The translations under genes were made by a program, and so were the position numbers. Positions 10,719-21,354 of a stretch of 64,000 nucleotides of DNA are shown piece after piece (positions within the stretch are counted from its first letter, which is position 1; every line of letters begins with the position of its first letter). The stretch lies in the NCBI GenBank assembly GCA_943736015.1, contig OX031062.1, forward strand, positions 55,602,962 to 55,666,961, given 5' to 3'. The stretch comes from Tridacna crocea. Its lineage: Eukaryota > Mollusca > Bivalvia > Cardiida > Cardiidae. The notes below the pieces were generated by a model. That model saw only the letters and a list, made by a program, of their open reading frames with translations. It was not told the DNA's origin and ran no database searches.

Positions 10719-10946
10719 GAGTTAGCTCTTTACCAAACAACAAAATTTTAGACTTGTCCAAAATGAAAGCATTTGCAGACGACAAAATAAAGGTGACTAA
10801 AAAATTGAAATTTGATCTAGGAGGGGTAGAAAACACTGGGACAAGGAGAAGATGCTGATAACCAGCATTTTCTCCTTTTCCTGCAATATTTTCAAAAGGC
10901 TTCTCTCCCAGGGTGTCAAAATTTGATATTGTGTGGTAAAGAGTTA
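10719..10946 (+). mobile_element. PBM copy
   Basis: Left border mutated to TTAG, right TTAA intact. Core GCTGATAACCAGC, one side of the stem shortened (CACTGGGACAAGG). Confidence 0.85.
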
Positions 10947-11042
10947 AATCCTGTAGGTCCAAAAGCAAAAATGGTTTGCTTGAAAATAATTAGTGGACAA
11001 TGCATGACTGTGAAATGACCATAATGACTTGTATAGTGAAAA

Positions 11043-11288
11043 CTTACTCTTTGCCCAATGAAAAAGATTTGTCTAGATCAAAAATGCTTGTAGACTAGAA
11101 AATATTACCAGCTCTGAAACAGAACCTATGGCTGCCAAAGGTGGGAATGAAAGTAACCATGGTTGATAAAAAGGAGAAATTCGTGGTTGCTAGTATTTTC
11201 TTATCCCCCCCCACCCCTGCATTGTTTTCTGAAGTCTTCATTTCAAAGTTCATCAAAACTACTCGCAGAGTGGTTTGGTAAAGGGTCA
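11043..11288 (+). mobile_element. PBM remnant
   Basis: A well-spaced but heavily mutated copy with GGTGGGAATGAAAGTAACC between L arm and core, and a right end GAGTGGTTTGGTAAAGGGT. Confidence 0.6.
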
Positions 11289-11552
11289 AGAGGGGTCAAA
11301 GAGCTTATCTGTACAACCCTGAAGTGATAGTAGAAAATCTGTCTGTGTTTGATTATTGTAGATGAATGGAAAAGATTAGTGATAATCTGGTATTGATTGT
11401 TATCGTTTGCAATTTTGTGGGATAGAGTACAGGGCAATATTTCATTCATATAGTTAAAACTTGCACAGCTTGTCTTGTCTATGTGTATTTAAATGATAGT
11501 ATTGTATGGTGGGATTAAGGTTGGGTGCAAATAGTAAGAAATTTAAATCATT

Positions 11553-11781
11553 TTAACTCTTTACCACATGAGAAAAATTTAGACTGGTCCAAACTGAAAG
11601 CATATGCAGATGACAAAATAAATGTGACTGAAAAATTGAAATTTCTTCTGGGAAGGGTAGAAAATAGTGTGGGAAAAGGAGAAAATGCTGGTTACCAGCA
11701 TTTTCTCCTTTTCCCACAGTGTTTTCAAAAGGCTTCTTTCTCAGGGGTGTCAAAAGTAGGGATTGTGTGGTAATGGGTTAA
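11553..11781 (+). mobile_element. PBM copy, complete
   Basis: TTAA borders, near-perfect core. Ends ATTGTGTGGTAATGGGTTAA. Belongs to the uniform group with ACTTTTGACGCCCCTGAG in its R arm. Confidence 0.9.
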
Positions 11782-11841
11782 TCATATAGCTGTAATATTT
11801 ATTTACTATTCGCTGGTCATGGAATTGTCTGAGTGGTTTAA

Positions 11842-11935
11842 CCTTTAACCACAGTGCGGGCTTTCAACAACACTGCAAAAGAATCCTTTCGAAAACATGG
11901 GAAAAGGAGAAATGTTGGTTGTGGTTGATGCTTTT
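11842..11935 (-). mobile_element. truncated PBM
   Basis: TTTAACCACAGTGCGGGC, then CTTTCGAAAACATGGGAAAAGGAGAAATG. Only the left side up to the hairpin survives. Confidence 0.55.
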
Positions 11936-12421
11936 AAATGCAACAGGTTTGGTTAATTCCTGTGTCACTGCTGACCATTATTTTGACAAGTGTATGTGGG
12001 AAAGCATCTAGTAGAAATAATGTTGTGTGAAAAACGTCTGAATTTTTTTTTACACACATAAACATTTAAGAATCATCCAAAACTTTGGCTTTTGTTAAAT
12101 TATCTGGATGCTAAAGGACCAATGCTTTATTGATATTTGGCGCGAAATCTAAAATACCCTTAAGAGGCTACATAGCCTTTTAAGGGAACACCACCCATAA
12201 AATTTATTTTCGTAATTTTATGAATCTTAATTATTGATTATTTGTATTATTTTTTCATATAAATTCTTGTAATATATATATTTTTTTATTTGGTGAGATT
12301 TAAAAATTCTAAATACCCACCTTTAAAAAGCTGAATTAATACAAGAGACATTTTTCAAAATGAAAAACATCTGAATTATTGCTGTACCAAGGTTGTTTTC
12401 GCCAGAATATGAAACAAAATG
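11936..12421. other. no gene or repeat recognised
   Basis: AT-rich stretch, including a run of TA steps near 12270. No coding signal. Confidence 0.5.
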
Positions 12422-12490
12422 GTGGACAGTGTAGATCCATGATCAGACTGCACATTCTGTGCAGTCTGATCTTGGATCTACACTGTCCAC
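12422..12490. repeat. PAL-3, best-preserved palindrome
   Basis: A 69-bp nearly perfect palindrome: GTGGACAGTGTAGATCC, GATCAGACTGCACA, a short centre, then the inverse. At least eight more diverged or half copies occur in the window. Confidence 0.85.
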
Positions 12491-12518
12491 AAAAACAAGT
12501 TAAGTTGGTTCCAGTGCT

Positions 12519-12748
12519 TTAACTCATTACCAAACGACAAAATTTTAGGTTTGTCCAAATCGAAAGCATTCGCAGACGACAAAATAAAAGTGACTGAAAA
12601 TTTGAAATTTGTTTTGTTAAGGGTAGAAAACATCGTGGGAAAAGGAGAAAATGCTGGTTACCAGCATTTTCTCCTTTTTCCCACAATGTTTTCTAAAGGC
12701 TTCTTTCTCAGGGGCGTCAAAAGTAGGTATTGTGTGGTAATGGGTTAA
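12519..12748 (+). mobile_element. PBM copy, complete
   Basis: TTAA borders. The outermost stem pair is mismatched (CATCGTGGG against CCCACAATG) and one extra T lies in the right stem. Confidence 0.9.
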
Positions 12749-12811
12749 GAGTTAAGCCCCCTGATGCCAGAACTTGGCCCAACTTGATAGCATTACTTTG
12801 TAGACGACACT

Positions 12812-13039
12812 TTAACCCTTTCCCAAACGACAAATTGTAGGCTGGTCCAAATTGAAAGCACTTGCAGACGGCAAAATAAATGTAACTCAAAAATTGAAAT
12901 TTGTTTCCAGCAGGGTAGAAAACATTGTAAGAAAATGAGAAAATGCTGGTTACCAGCATTTTCTCCTTTTCCCACAATGTTTTCAAAAGGCTTTCATCTC
13001 AGGGTCCTTAAAACCAAGGATTGTTTGGTCAAGTGTTAA
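12812..13039 (+). mobile_element. PBM copy, complete
   Basis: TTAA borders, the right one shared with the next copy. Left stem GTAAGAAAATG is diverged while the right stem is consensus. Confidence 0.9.
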
Positions 13040-13247
13040 CCCTTTACCAAACAACGAAATTTTAGACTGTTCCAAATTCAAAATATTAGCAGACTCAAAA
13101 ATTGAAACTTGACTTTGGAAAAGTGGAAAACATTGTGGCCAAAGGAGAAAATGATGGTTAACAGCATTTTCCCCTTCTCCCACAATGTTTTCAGAGGGCT
13201 TCTTCCTCTGGGTCGTTAAAACTAGGGATTGTTTGGTAAAGAGTTAA
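13036..13247 (+). mobile_element. PBM copy sharing a TTAA
   Basis: Slightly short L arm. Core is GATGGTTAACAGC, so the centre now contains its own TTAA. Confidence 0.85.
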
Positions 13248-13380
13248 ATGTGACTTCAGTAGTCAAGTAATGGAATTTGTATATGAAACAGTAAAAAAGA
13301 TACATCGAGATAAGGAGAAAATGCTGGTCACTGCAATGTTCAAAAATTCTTCTCTGGATATTGGGATTGTGTGGTAAATG

Positions 13381-13435
13381 TTGTAGGAAACTCCAGGAAA
13401 GCATGGATAGGTGCACAGGCCTCTATGATATATAT
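13381..13435 (+). mobile_element. SINE 3' fragment
   Basis: GAAACTCCAGGAAAGCATGG followed by ATAGGTGCACAGGC, as in the body of the SINEs at 59748 and 60290. Confidence 0.5.
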
Positions 13436-13582
13436 CTTTTACAGTGTTCAACACTCGGCCATTCCAGCCAATCACTCCTCATAGATTTATGGAGATTTTT
13501 ATTGATTGTTGAAGACTTGTGCAGAACATATGTTAGGTATTATGCAGTAATAAGCATGCAGCATGTGAACGATATAATACTC

Positions 13583-13690
13583 TAACTCTTTACCACACGA
13601 TCCCAACTTTTAATGACCTTGAGAAAGAAAGGCTTTGAAAACATTGTGGGAAAAGGAGAAAATGCTGGTTACCAGCATTTTCTCCTTATC
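13583..13690 (-). mobile_element. PBM copy, right part lost
   Basis: R arm and core are intact. Sequence breaks off in the right stem (CTCCTTATCACAGG), where another fragment begins. Confidence 0.75.
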
Positions 13691-13872
13691 ACAGGACAGA
13701 ATCATGGACTTGTCCAAACAGAAATCATTAACAGACTGACAAATTGAATATTACTCGGATGATAGAAGGTAGAAAGCGTTGTAAGCAAACCAGCTTTTGC
13801 TCCTTTTCCGACAACAGCCTTCTTTCCATCTTTCCTGGGGTTGTTGAAACTGGGGATAGTTTGGATTTCACA
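13691..13872 (+). mobile_element. PBM remnant
   Basis: L-arm words (ATGGACTTGTCCAAAC), a decayed core around GCTTTTGCTCC, and TGGGGATAGTTTGG at the right. Confidence 0.5.
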
Positions 13873-13998
13873 TAGAGATAAAGAAGCAAACTTTTAAAGA
13901 TCTTCTTGTCCCAAACTGCAAGGACTAGAGCTTTCATATTGGGCATGTAGCATCATCTAATGGCCCTCTACTAAAACACTTCAAAGTTTGGTAAAGGG

Positions 13999-14194
13999 TT
14001 AACCCATTACGAAACAATCCAGCATTGTGAAAGACTCTGAGACAGTGAGGCTTTGAAAACATCATTGGAAAAAGAGATAATTCTAGTAACATTTGCAACC
14101 CTATCAAAGACGACTTCTATTGTATGAGCCAAGTCTGGGTTATATGCTTTCAGTTTGGAGCATCTCCAGTCTTGTTATTTGATAAAAAGAGTTA
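13999..14194 (-). mobile_element. PBM copy with a half core
   Basis: Left TTAACCCATTACGAAACAATCC, core reduced to ATTCTAGTAACATTTGC, right end AAGAGTTAG. Confidence 0.65.
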
Positions 14195-14197
14195 GAT

Positions 14198-14845
14198 AAA
14201 CATATGGTGCAGCATACCTTGTGGCACATGTCCTTGCATTGAGGACTTCAAGCCAGACTTTGTCATACATTCACCTATTACTTGTCTTGGTGCATGTGAA
14301 AAAAAATGTTTGTATTATGCTGTTGTTCCTTTTTCCAGGCATTTGTTTTGATAGGCCTAAGATAATTGAACTACACTCTTGCAAAAGGGGGCTTTATAAA
14401 TATATGGTGCATACCTTGTGGCATGTGTCCTTGCATTGAGGACTTCACGCCAGACTTTGTATGTATGGCTGTCTGTCATACATTCACCTGTTATTTGTCT
14501 TGGTGCACGTGAAAAAAAATTTTTTTATATTATCCCTTTTCCAAACAATCCCTACTTTTGATGACCCTGAAAAAGAAGCTTTTAGAAAACATTGTGGGAA
14601 AAGGAGAAATTGCTGGTAACCAGCATTTTCTCCTTTTCCCACAAAGTTTCCTACCCTTTACAAAATAAATTTTAAATTTTCAGTCACTTATTTTGTTGTC
14701 TGCAAATGCTTTCGATTTGGACAAACCTTAAATTTTGTTGTTTTGTAGTGATTTAAGCTGTTGTTCCTTTTCCCAAGGATTTGTTGTGATATACACCTAA
14801 GATAATTGACTCGAACTCTTGCAGAAAGGGGACATCATGCATCTC
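14198..14845. repeat. 200-bp tandem duplication, second copy split by a PBM
   Basis: Copy 1 (14198-14397) contains ATATGGTGCA, TGTCCTTGCATTGAGGAC, GTGAAAAAAAATG, TGTTGTTCC and AAGATAATTGAACT. The same words recur in order at 14398-14529 and 14757-14845, with the PBM copy 14530-14756 between them. Copy 1 therefore shows the site before insertion. Confidence 0.8.
14530..14756 (-). mobile_element. PBM copy, complete, with an empty-site relative
   Basis: Borders TTAT (left) and TTAA (right). The matching uninserted sequence in the neighbouring duplicate reads TATTATGCTGTTG. Confidence 0.9.
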
Positions 14846-14894
14846 TGTGATACCAAGCAGGTCATCACACTGTGATACCAAGCAGGTCATCACA
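14845..14894. repeat. 25-bp direct duplication
   Basis: CTGTGATACCAAGCAGGTCA with five further bases occurs twice in a row without change. Confidence 0.9.
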
Positions 14895-14935
14895 TAATTA
14901 TGGATCCATAATAGCCACTGTTTTAGACAAACAAC

Positions 14936-15164
14936 TTAACCCATTACCACACAATCCCTACTTTTGACGCCCCTGAAAAGGAAGCCTTTTGAAAACACTG
15001 TAGGAAAAGGAGAAAATGCTGGTAACCAGCATTTTCTCCTTTTCCCACAGTGTTTTCTACCCTTCCCAGAACCAATTTCAATTTTTCAGTCACCTTTATA
15101 TTGTCGTCTGCAAATGCTTTCATTTTGAACCAGTCTAAAATTTTGTCGTGTGGTAAAGAGTTAA
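14936..15164 (-). mobile_element. PBM copy, complete, uniform subgroup
   Basis: TTAA borders, ACTTTTGACGCCCCTGA, stem CACTGTAGG on the left against CCCACAGTG on the right. Confidence 0.9.
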
Positions 15165-15318
15165 TTATATGATAGACTGGTCCTTGAACATATAGAAAAT
15201 TTACCAATAACAAAGTTTCGGCCCAGGGCACTGTGTTTGGACGGTGCAGGTGAGCTGACTTGGGTCAGTACTTTTCATAGATGCATTGAGCTCTCTTTTC
15301 ACAGACTGACTTATTTAT

Positions 15319-15548
15319 TTAACTCTTTACCACACGAGAAAATTTTAGACCGGTCCAAATTGAAAGCATTTGCAGACGACAAAATAAAGGTGACTGAAAA
15401 ATTGAAATTTGTTCTGGGAAGGGTTAGAAAACACTGTGGGAAAAGGAGAAAATGCTGGTTACCAGCATTTTCTCCTTTTCCCACAGTGTTTTCAAAAGGC
15501 TTATTTCTCAGGGGCGTCAAAAGTAGGGATTGTGTGGTAATGGGTTAA
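15319..15548 (+). mobile_element. PBM copy, complete (reference copy)
   Basis: The best example of the layout. TTAA at 15319-15322 and 15545-15548 flanks inverted ends CTCTTTACCACACGA and ATTGTGTGGTAATGGG. L arm 15337-15426, a perfect 67-bp palindrome at 15427-15493 centred on 15460, and R arm 15494-15530. TTAA duplication with CCC/GGG-type ends points to piggyBac mobilisation. There is no open frame, so it needs an outside transposase. Confidence 0.9.
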
Positions 15549-15555
15549 GCATGAC

Positions 15556-15769
15556 TTAAACCTTTACCAGACGACAAAATTTTAGCCATGTCCAAATTGA
15601 AAGCATTTGCAGACGACAATTTCAGTGTGGTTCAAATGGTGTAATGTTTCTTTCATAGATAACAAAAAATTGTGGGAAAAGAAGCATTTTCTTCTTTTTC
15701 TTCATTGTTTTCAGAACTTGCTTCTTTTCCAGGAGCGTTAAAAGTCGGCATTGTGCGAGAAAGGGTTAA
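15556..15769 (+). mobile_element. PBM copy with a damaged hairpin
   Basis: TTAA borders. Most of the left stem is gone (GTGGGAAAAGAAGCATTTTC). The right end abuts the hAT-like element. Confidence 0.8.
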
Positions 15770-15771
15770 AC

Positions 15772-16498
15772 CAGGGTTTTCCATGACGCACAAATCCTGC
15801 GTCATTGACGCAATTTTAATTCAAATGACCCCCAAAATAAAATGACAGTGCGTCATCGGTGACGCAACTTTCCAAAATTTGAATAATGTACGAAGTTGAG
15901 TGAAGCGTCATAATTCCAAGTCTGTTCTTGCTTCAATGTCAGACGAACACTGTTCTTTTTTTTAACTACAGGGCTTATTTTAGATAAAAGTGGTTTTCCG
16001 GTAATTTATTTATAGAATAAGACTGGTTTACGCATTATTGGCGAAATGTATATTGGACACGTGTTGTAAATATGGGCCCAGTCAAAGTCGTGGTTAGGTT
16101 CTCTGCATTTCATAGTATATTTTACACGACTTTTGGTATATAAAAGTACACATTACCAGTCTGTGCTGTTAGCGGAAAAATAATGTTAGACGTAGAAAAC
16201 TGTAGCATTCTTCTATCGTCTGCTTCCTACAACTGCCGATCAAGCCACGTCAAGCAGCGATTCGTGCGAAAATGTTTGGTTTGTCAAAAAGTGACATCGG
16301 CCTTTCCGTCAGAAATGATCGACCGACTTTTCAATCTTGGAAGTTGGCGTTTAAAAGGTAAAATGCATTATAAATCGTGTTTGAAGTTGATGACAGGAAA
16401 TCCACATTTTTGACCCCCAAAATTAATGAAATGACCCGCAACTAATGAGGAAGGGGGTCACAATGACCCCTAATTTTCAAAGCCGAGGGAAAACCCTG
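15772..16498. mobile_element. hAT-like non-autonomous element
   Basis: Inverted ends CAGGGTTTTCC and GGAAAACCCTG, flanked by the 7-bp direct repeat GTTAAAC (15765-15771, 16499-16505). hAT elements usually make 8-bp duplications, so the class is tentative. Near the ends are repeated TGACGCA/TGCGTCA and TGACCCC words, which look like transposase-binding sites. Inside, an ATG at 16272 opens a 29-codon frame ending at a donor-like AAAAG/GTAAAA, and a longer frame (16183-16413) overlaps it. Neither shows a domain I recognise. It could carry a captured exon or the first exon of a lost transposase. Confidence 0.65.
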
Positions 16499-16579
16499 GT
16501 TAAACATAATTATTTTCAGGACTATTTTTCCTACAGTAATACCAGAGGCTAACCATTGCATTATGCAAAGGCTTGTAAT

Positions 16580-16675
16580 TGAGGCTACCAGCATTCTCTC
16601 CTTTTCTCACTGTGTTTTCTAAAGCCTTCGCCTTCAGGGTCGATAGAACTATGGATTTTGCAGTAAAGAGTTCCT
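16580..16675 (+). mobile_element. PBM right-half fragment
   Basis: Starts inside the core (CTACCAGCATTCTCTCC) and runs through an R arm with CCTTCAGGGTCGATAG to AGTAAAGAGTT. Confidence 0.7.
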
Positions 16676-16908
16676 TAGTCACAGAATCCCGAGTTTTAAC
16701 GACCCCGAGAAGTAGGCCTTCTGAAAACAATGTGGGAAAAGGAGAAAAATGCTGGGTACCAGCATTTTCTCCTTTTCCCACAATGTTTTTAGACTATCTG
16801 ACACAATTCTCGTCATTTTTGCCATGTAAATTTTGTCATCTGTTAGTGCTTTTGAAATTAATTGGACCAGAAATAGAGGGTTTTTTTTTTTTAGGAAAGT
16901 TAAAAACA
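16672..16908 (-). mobile_element. PBM copy
   Basis: R arm first, core GCTGGGTACCAGC with an intact stem, weak L arm ending TTAGGAAAGTTAA. Confidence 0.8.
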
Positions 16909-17344
16909 TGTATGTAAGTAAGAAAAAAAAGGTGAATTCAAAGGTTGATGCAAGCACTCTAGCCGATGATGATCATTATACCTTACTGTTTCTGGTGTGA
17001 AGGAAAGGATGGTATTTTGGGGAAAAAAAGAATGGTTCTATGTTCCTTGTTTTGTTGTTAACTAAACAGCCCTCTCTCTAATTAAACACCTGCAATAATT
17101 AGCCTTCTAACTCTTTCTGTAGAGATCACAACATTTTGTAGATAGTGTTGATTAAATCGGACTGCACAGCACGCGCAGCTTAATCTGGAATCCTCACTGT
17201 TCACTACCTGATGCTTTGTTTGAACCCAGGTAAGTTTATAAATTATGTAATATAATGCAGTATAAGAAGGAATCAACTTTGTGGCATCTTTAAAGGTTGA
17301 ATTTGTTTAGTTGGCAGCAAACAAGGTAACTTCTTCACAACTGA
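16909..17344. other. little recognised, with a PAL-3-like trace
   Basis: 17145-17206 has GGACTGCACAGC..GCGCAGCTTAATCTGGA, a weak PAL-3 match. The rest shows nothing. Confidence 0.4.
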
Positions 17345-17574
17345 TTAACCCTTTACCACACAGCAAAATTTTAGCCTTATCCAAATTGAAAGTATTTGCA
17401 GACAACAATTTCATGCTGGCTCAAATGAGGCAAATTTTCTTTGATAGGGTAGAAAACCTTGAGGGAAAAGGAGAAACTGCTGGTTACCAGCATTTTCTCC
17501 TTTTCCCACAATATTTTCAAATGGCTTTTTTCTTCAGGATCATTAAAAGTTGAGATTGTGTGGTAAAGGGTTAA
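17345..17574 (+). mobile_element. PBM copy, complete
   Basis: TTAA borders. The L arm has a variant inner part (GGCTCAAATGAGGCAAATTT) shared with the copies at 26211 and 51530, marking a sub-lineage. Confidence 0.9.
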
Positions 17575-17642
17575 GTTAATATTTTCTAAATGGCTACAAA
17601 TCCAGTTCTAGAGACACTTCTTCATGACCCAAAATAAAGCAG

Positions 17643-17709
17643 TCGACAGTGTAGGTCAGAGATCAGACTGCACATTCTGTTCAGTCTGATCTTGATCTAC
17701 ACTGTCCAT
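17643..17709. repeat. PAL-3 copy, well preserved
   Basis: CGACAGTGTAGGTC, GATCAGACTGCACA, then the inverse ending GATCTACACTGTCC. Confidence 0.8.
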
Positions 17710-17744
17710 AAAAGCCTTTGGTGTTGTCTGTGGTATAGAAAGAG

Positions 17745-17976
17745 TTAATCCTTCTACGAAATTTCTCGGCATGGCCAAATTTGAAGAAGAATAATTTTGA
17801 AGACAAGAAATTTCAGTATCGGGCTCGAATGATGCCATTTGTCTTTGAAAGGGTAGAAGAAAAATTGTAGCAAAAAGACAGAACGCTGGTTACCAGTATT
17901 TTCTCTGTATCTTACATTTTTAATGGCTGTCTTACAGAGGTTGGTTATATCTCAGGACTGTGTTGTAAAGGGTTAA
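17745..17976 (+). mobile_element. PBM copy, old
   Basis: TTAA borders kept. Arms and stem heavily mutated (AATTGTAGCAAAAAGACAG, core GCTGGTTACCAG). Confidence 0.75.
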
Positions 17977-18075
17977 AACACCTCACATAGTGATGTGCTC
18001 AGCTGCCAATCTGTTGCTTTGTAGTGTTGTAAGAGTTATATAAATAATTCCCCTCACCTCCTCTCTGTTGCAATG

Positions 18076-18267
18076 CAGAGCTCCAGATAAGATGGAGTAA
18101 TGATATTCTAAAGCCATCCTTTCTTTTCGAAACCCTATGTTGTAGTTACTCATTAGAATCATCTCGATGAGACGATTCTAATGAGTACCCACAACATAGG
18201 GTTTAGTGCAGAATAATTTATATATTCAATTTTGAAATCAAAATAACCTCCTCTGTCTTGAGCTCTG
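18076..18267. mobile_element. PAL-2 copy 2
   Basis: CAGAGCTCCAGATAAG to GAGCTCTG. The inner palindrome (AACCCTATGTTGT..CATTAGAATCATCTC) is nearly intact. Confidence 0.85.
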
Positions 18268-18315
18268 GCAATGATGTCAAGGTTACTTCTCTTATATGTG
18301 TGTTTCAGCTAAGCA

Positions 18316-18373
18316 GACCTTGTGTCAAAGATCAGACTGCATTGTATGTACAATCTGATCTTGATCTACACCG
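18316..18373. repeat. PAL-3 copy, diverged
   Basis: AAAGATCAGACTGCATTGTA..ACAATCTGATCTTGATCTAC. Confidence 0.65.
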
Positions 18374-18393
18374 GCCTTAAAGGCAACTGTAGA

Positions 18394-19200
18394 TTTTAGC
18401 TCCACTCAGGCCAAAGGCCAGCGGGCTTATGTCATGGCTCAGTGTCTATCGTGCATCCGTCAATCCGTCCGTTCATGCATGCATTAACTTTTATTTCAAA
18501 CATCTCTGAAATGTATCCATCCAAATTTGATGAAACTTCACAGAAATGATCTTACTGTGGTCCTTTTCAGATTTTCTTGAAAGAATTTGATTCCTTCATG
18601 ATGGCAACAAAACTCAGAAAATATTAATATTTTTAAGAATCCTCTTCTCTGAAACCACAAGGCATAGGGCTACTGAATTTGGCATTTGTCCATTTATCTT
18701 ATTGACCTTTAACAAGTTTCTTCATACTATAGGTCTGTGGTCAAAATTGGCTCCATTCCAGGGATCACAAGTTTAACCTGAGCTTCAAAATATAGTCGCT
18801 TCAATTTTAACATTAATCAAGGGAAATAACTCTTTATAAAGGATAACATTTGTTACTATTTACCTCCCTTGATGATCAAACTGCAGTAATACATGATTGG
18901 CACTAGATATTAAGTTTTTTGATAGAAAATATTCTGTATTCAGGGAGAATGATTCATTTGGATGCTAATAATTATGCTCTGAGTGGAATATTAAATTCCG
19001 AGTAGGGTTTCTATCATTCAGGGTTTTTTTCCCCCCCAAGAATTTTACCTTTCATGCCAATGAATTAACCTGCTTGTATTGCCTGACAGTGTTCATTGTT
19101 TTCAAAGGCCCTCTTTTTCAGGGTCATGAACGTTTCAATTGGTCTGTTGAATGGTTAAAAAGCCAGTAGAGGAATACAGGGCCATCATGGCCCTCTTGTT
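18394..19200 (+). mobile_element. helentron-like element, second type
   Basis: Opens TTTTAGCTCCACTCAGGCC, carries GTCAATCCGTCCGTT near its start, and closes with the GGGCCATCATGGCCC hairpin followed by TCTTGTT. It has no long tandem core. The shared 3' end links it to the 166-bp-core elements. Confidence 0.65.
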
Positions 19201-19467
19201 ACAGGTGCTAGAAGGGTTGAACATAATCTACTCTCATTACTAAATTGTCTGTAAATCAACAGACAAGACTGCACAGCAAGATTCCGTCTTTGATAGAAGT
19301 TTAACTGCTGTGACTCAAGGTTTCATAATTTGCAATACATGCTGCACTTATGTAAAATGTCTTCTAGCAGGAGGTAACAGGTTTAAACAGTAACAGACAA
19401 TGAAAACCGTGTGAGTGGATAATTTTAGATCAAAGTTAATTAATAATAAAATCTGGTGTTTAGCTGT

Positions 19468-19678
19468 TTAACACAAGACAAAATTATAACCAGGTCCAAA
19501 TTGAAAGCATTTGCAGACGACAAAATGTGACTAAAAATTTCTTTTAGGGAGGGTAAAAACATTGTGGGAAAAGGAGAAAATGCTGGTTACCAGCATTTTC
19601 TCCTTTTCCCACAATGTTTTCAAATGGCTTTCTTCTCAGTGTTGTCAAAAGTCGGGGTCATGTGTGCTAAAGAGTTAT
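19468..19678 (+). mobile_element. PBM copy, short L arm
   Basis: Left TTAA, right TTAT. About 15 bp are missing from the L arm. The core is perfect. Confidence 0.85.
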
Positions 19679-19705
19679 CTCTATGTATTAGCACTGTCAT
19701 GAGTT

Positions 19706-19934
19706 TTAACTCTTTACCCAACGACAATATTTTAGGCTTGTCCAAATCAATAGGATATGCAGACAACAAAAAGAAACTGACTGAAAATTTGAAATTTGTC
19801 TTGTGAAGAATAGAAAACATTGTGAGAAAAGGAGAAAATGCTGGTAACCAGCATTTTCTCCTTTTCCCACAATGTTTTCAAAAGGCTTCTTTCTCAGGGT
19901 GGTTGAAAGTTGTGATTGTGTGGTAAAGGGTTAA
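19706..19934 (+). mobile_element. PBM copy, complete
   Basis: TTAA borders. The left stem has GTGAG against CCCAC on the right. Confidence 0.9.
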
Positions 19935-20325
19935 TGACCCTGAGGAAGATGGTTTTTGAAAAAAAAAAATGTGAAAAAAGAAGAAAATGCTGGAAACCAG
20001 CATTGTTTTTCTTTTCCCACAGTTATTTCTATCTTTTTTGAGGAAAAAAAAAAATCATTTTATCTGAGCCAGTGTGTGGTGCGCAATTGCCATAATTTTG
20101 TTAAAATTTTCTTTCACCCTACAGAATTTTTTACTTGTCTATTTGAACATTTTCGGGTGACAAAAATTTTAATTTGATTTTGGTCAAATAATGGGATTAC
20201 CTTTGGAAGGGACAAAAACTCTATGGAAAAGGGGAAAATGCAGGTTATGAGTTTTTTCTCCTTCCACAGTAATTTTAAAATCCTTCCACGGAGATGTAAA
20301 CACACAGGATTATATGGTCAAGAGT
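19935..20325. mobile_element. two decayed PBM remnants
   Basis: 19935-20080 keeps GAAGAAAATGCTGG..CCAGCATT. 20130-20325 keeps GGAAAAGGGGAAAATGC and a right end TTATATGGTCAAGAG. Polymer A and T runs have grown inside both. Confidence 0.55.
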
Positions 20326-20335
20326 GCAATATTTT

Positions 20336-20607
20336 GAATTTTGACTCTTTACCAAACGACAAAATTTTGGACTAGTCCAAATTGAAAGCATTTGCAGATG
20401 GCAAAATAAATGTGAATCAATAATTGAATTTTGATTTGGAAAGGGTAGAGAATATTGTGGGAAAAGAACAAAATGCTGCTTACGTAGAAAACATTGTGGG
20501 AAAAGGAGAAAATGCTGGTAACCAGCATTTTCTCCTTTTCCCACAATGTTTTCAAAAGCTTTCTTTCTCAGAGTTGTTAAAAGTTGGGATTGTGTGGGAA
20601 AGGGTTG
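20336..20607 (+). mobile_element. PBM copy with a doubled left stem
   Basis: The segment GTAGA(G/A)AATATTGTGGGAAAAG appears twice (about 20444 and 20486) before an otherwise perfect core. Border bases are mutated (TTGA, TTGT). Confidence 0.8.
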
Positions 20608-20762
20608 TAAGCTAGAAGTGAAATCATCTGAATAGTTCTTTCTGGGATACAGTTCGAACAACTTTTACAGCAGTTTTATGTCGGTAGTTGCAAATCGGAA
20701 GCAAACTATGTACATAATGTGGTTTTCTTATAGATTCGACTTCTCTAGTATATACCTGAGTC

Positions 20763-20865
20763 CGTTACCACACAATTTCATGTTTTAATGGCGCTGATGA
20801 AAGATCCTTTTAAATCATTACCAAACGACAATATTTTTAGAATGGTCCAAATCAAAAGCATAGAC
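20763..20865. mobile_element. two joined PBM ends
   Basis: An R-arm start (GTTACCACACAATTTCATG) is followed at 20813 by an L-arm start (CATTACCAAACGACAATA). Both stop before a hairpin. Confidence 0.55.
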
Positions 20866-20969
20866 TTGCGTAAAGAAAAATTGTTGTTTACGCTACTGAT
20901 GCACAGTAGTGAGAGAGTAGCATAAGTTTCGCTTGACATTCATGGATGTATTTTTTAGGGATTGTGAAT

Positions 20970-21190
20970 TTAACTCATTACCAAACGACAATATTTTAGA
21001 CTTGTCCAAATCTAAAAAGACAACAAAATAAAAGTAACTGAAAATGAGAAATTCGTTTTGTGAACAGCAGAAAACTTCATGGGAAAAGGAGAAAATGCTG
21101 GTTACCAGCATTTTCTCCTTTTCCCACAATGTTTTCTACAGCCTCTTTCTCAGTGTCATCTAAAGTAGGGATTGTGTGGTAATGGGTTAA
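20970..21190 (+). mobile_element. PBM copy, complete
   Basis: TTAA borders, L arm shortened by about 10 bp (CCAAATCTAAAAAGACAAC), core perfect. Confidence 0.9.
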
Positions 21191-21300
21191 TCAGCCTGCA
21201 CCAATGCAAATGCTGATCTTGGTCTACCTTGCTTCTGTTATGAAAGTTTTAGTTAGAAAATTTACACTAATGCCGATATGCTGGATGAAATATTTGTTGG

Positions 21301-21354
21301 GACAGTGTAGATTCAAGATCATGCTACTTCCTGTGTGCCTTCTGATCTTGATCA
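21301..21354. repeat. PAL-3 copy, diverged
   Basis: GACAGTGTAGATTCAAGATC on the left and TCTGATCTTGATC on the right. The centre is unpaired. Confidence 0.5.

Noticed and set aside
16183-16413. 77-codon frame as a host gene
   Set aside because: It lies inside the hAT-like element and overlaps a second equally good frame. Kept only as part of that element.
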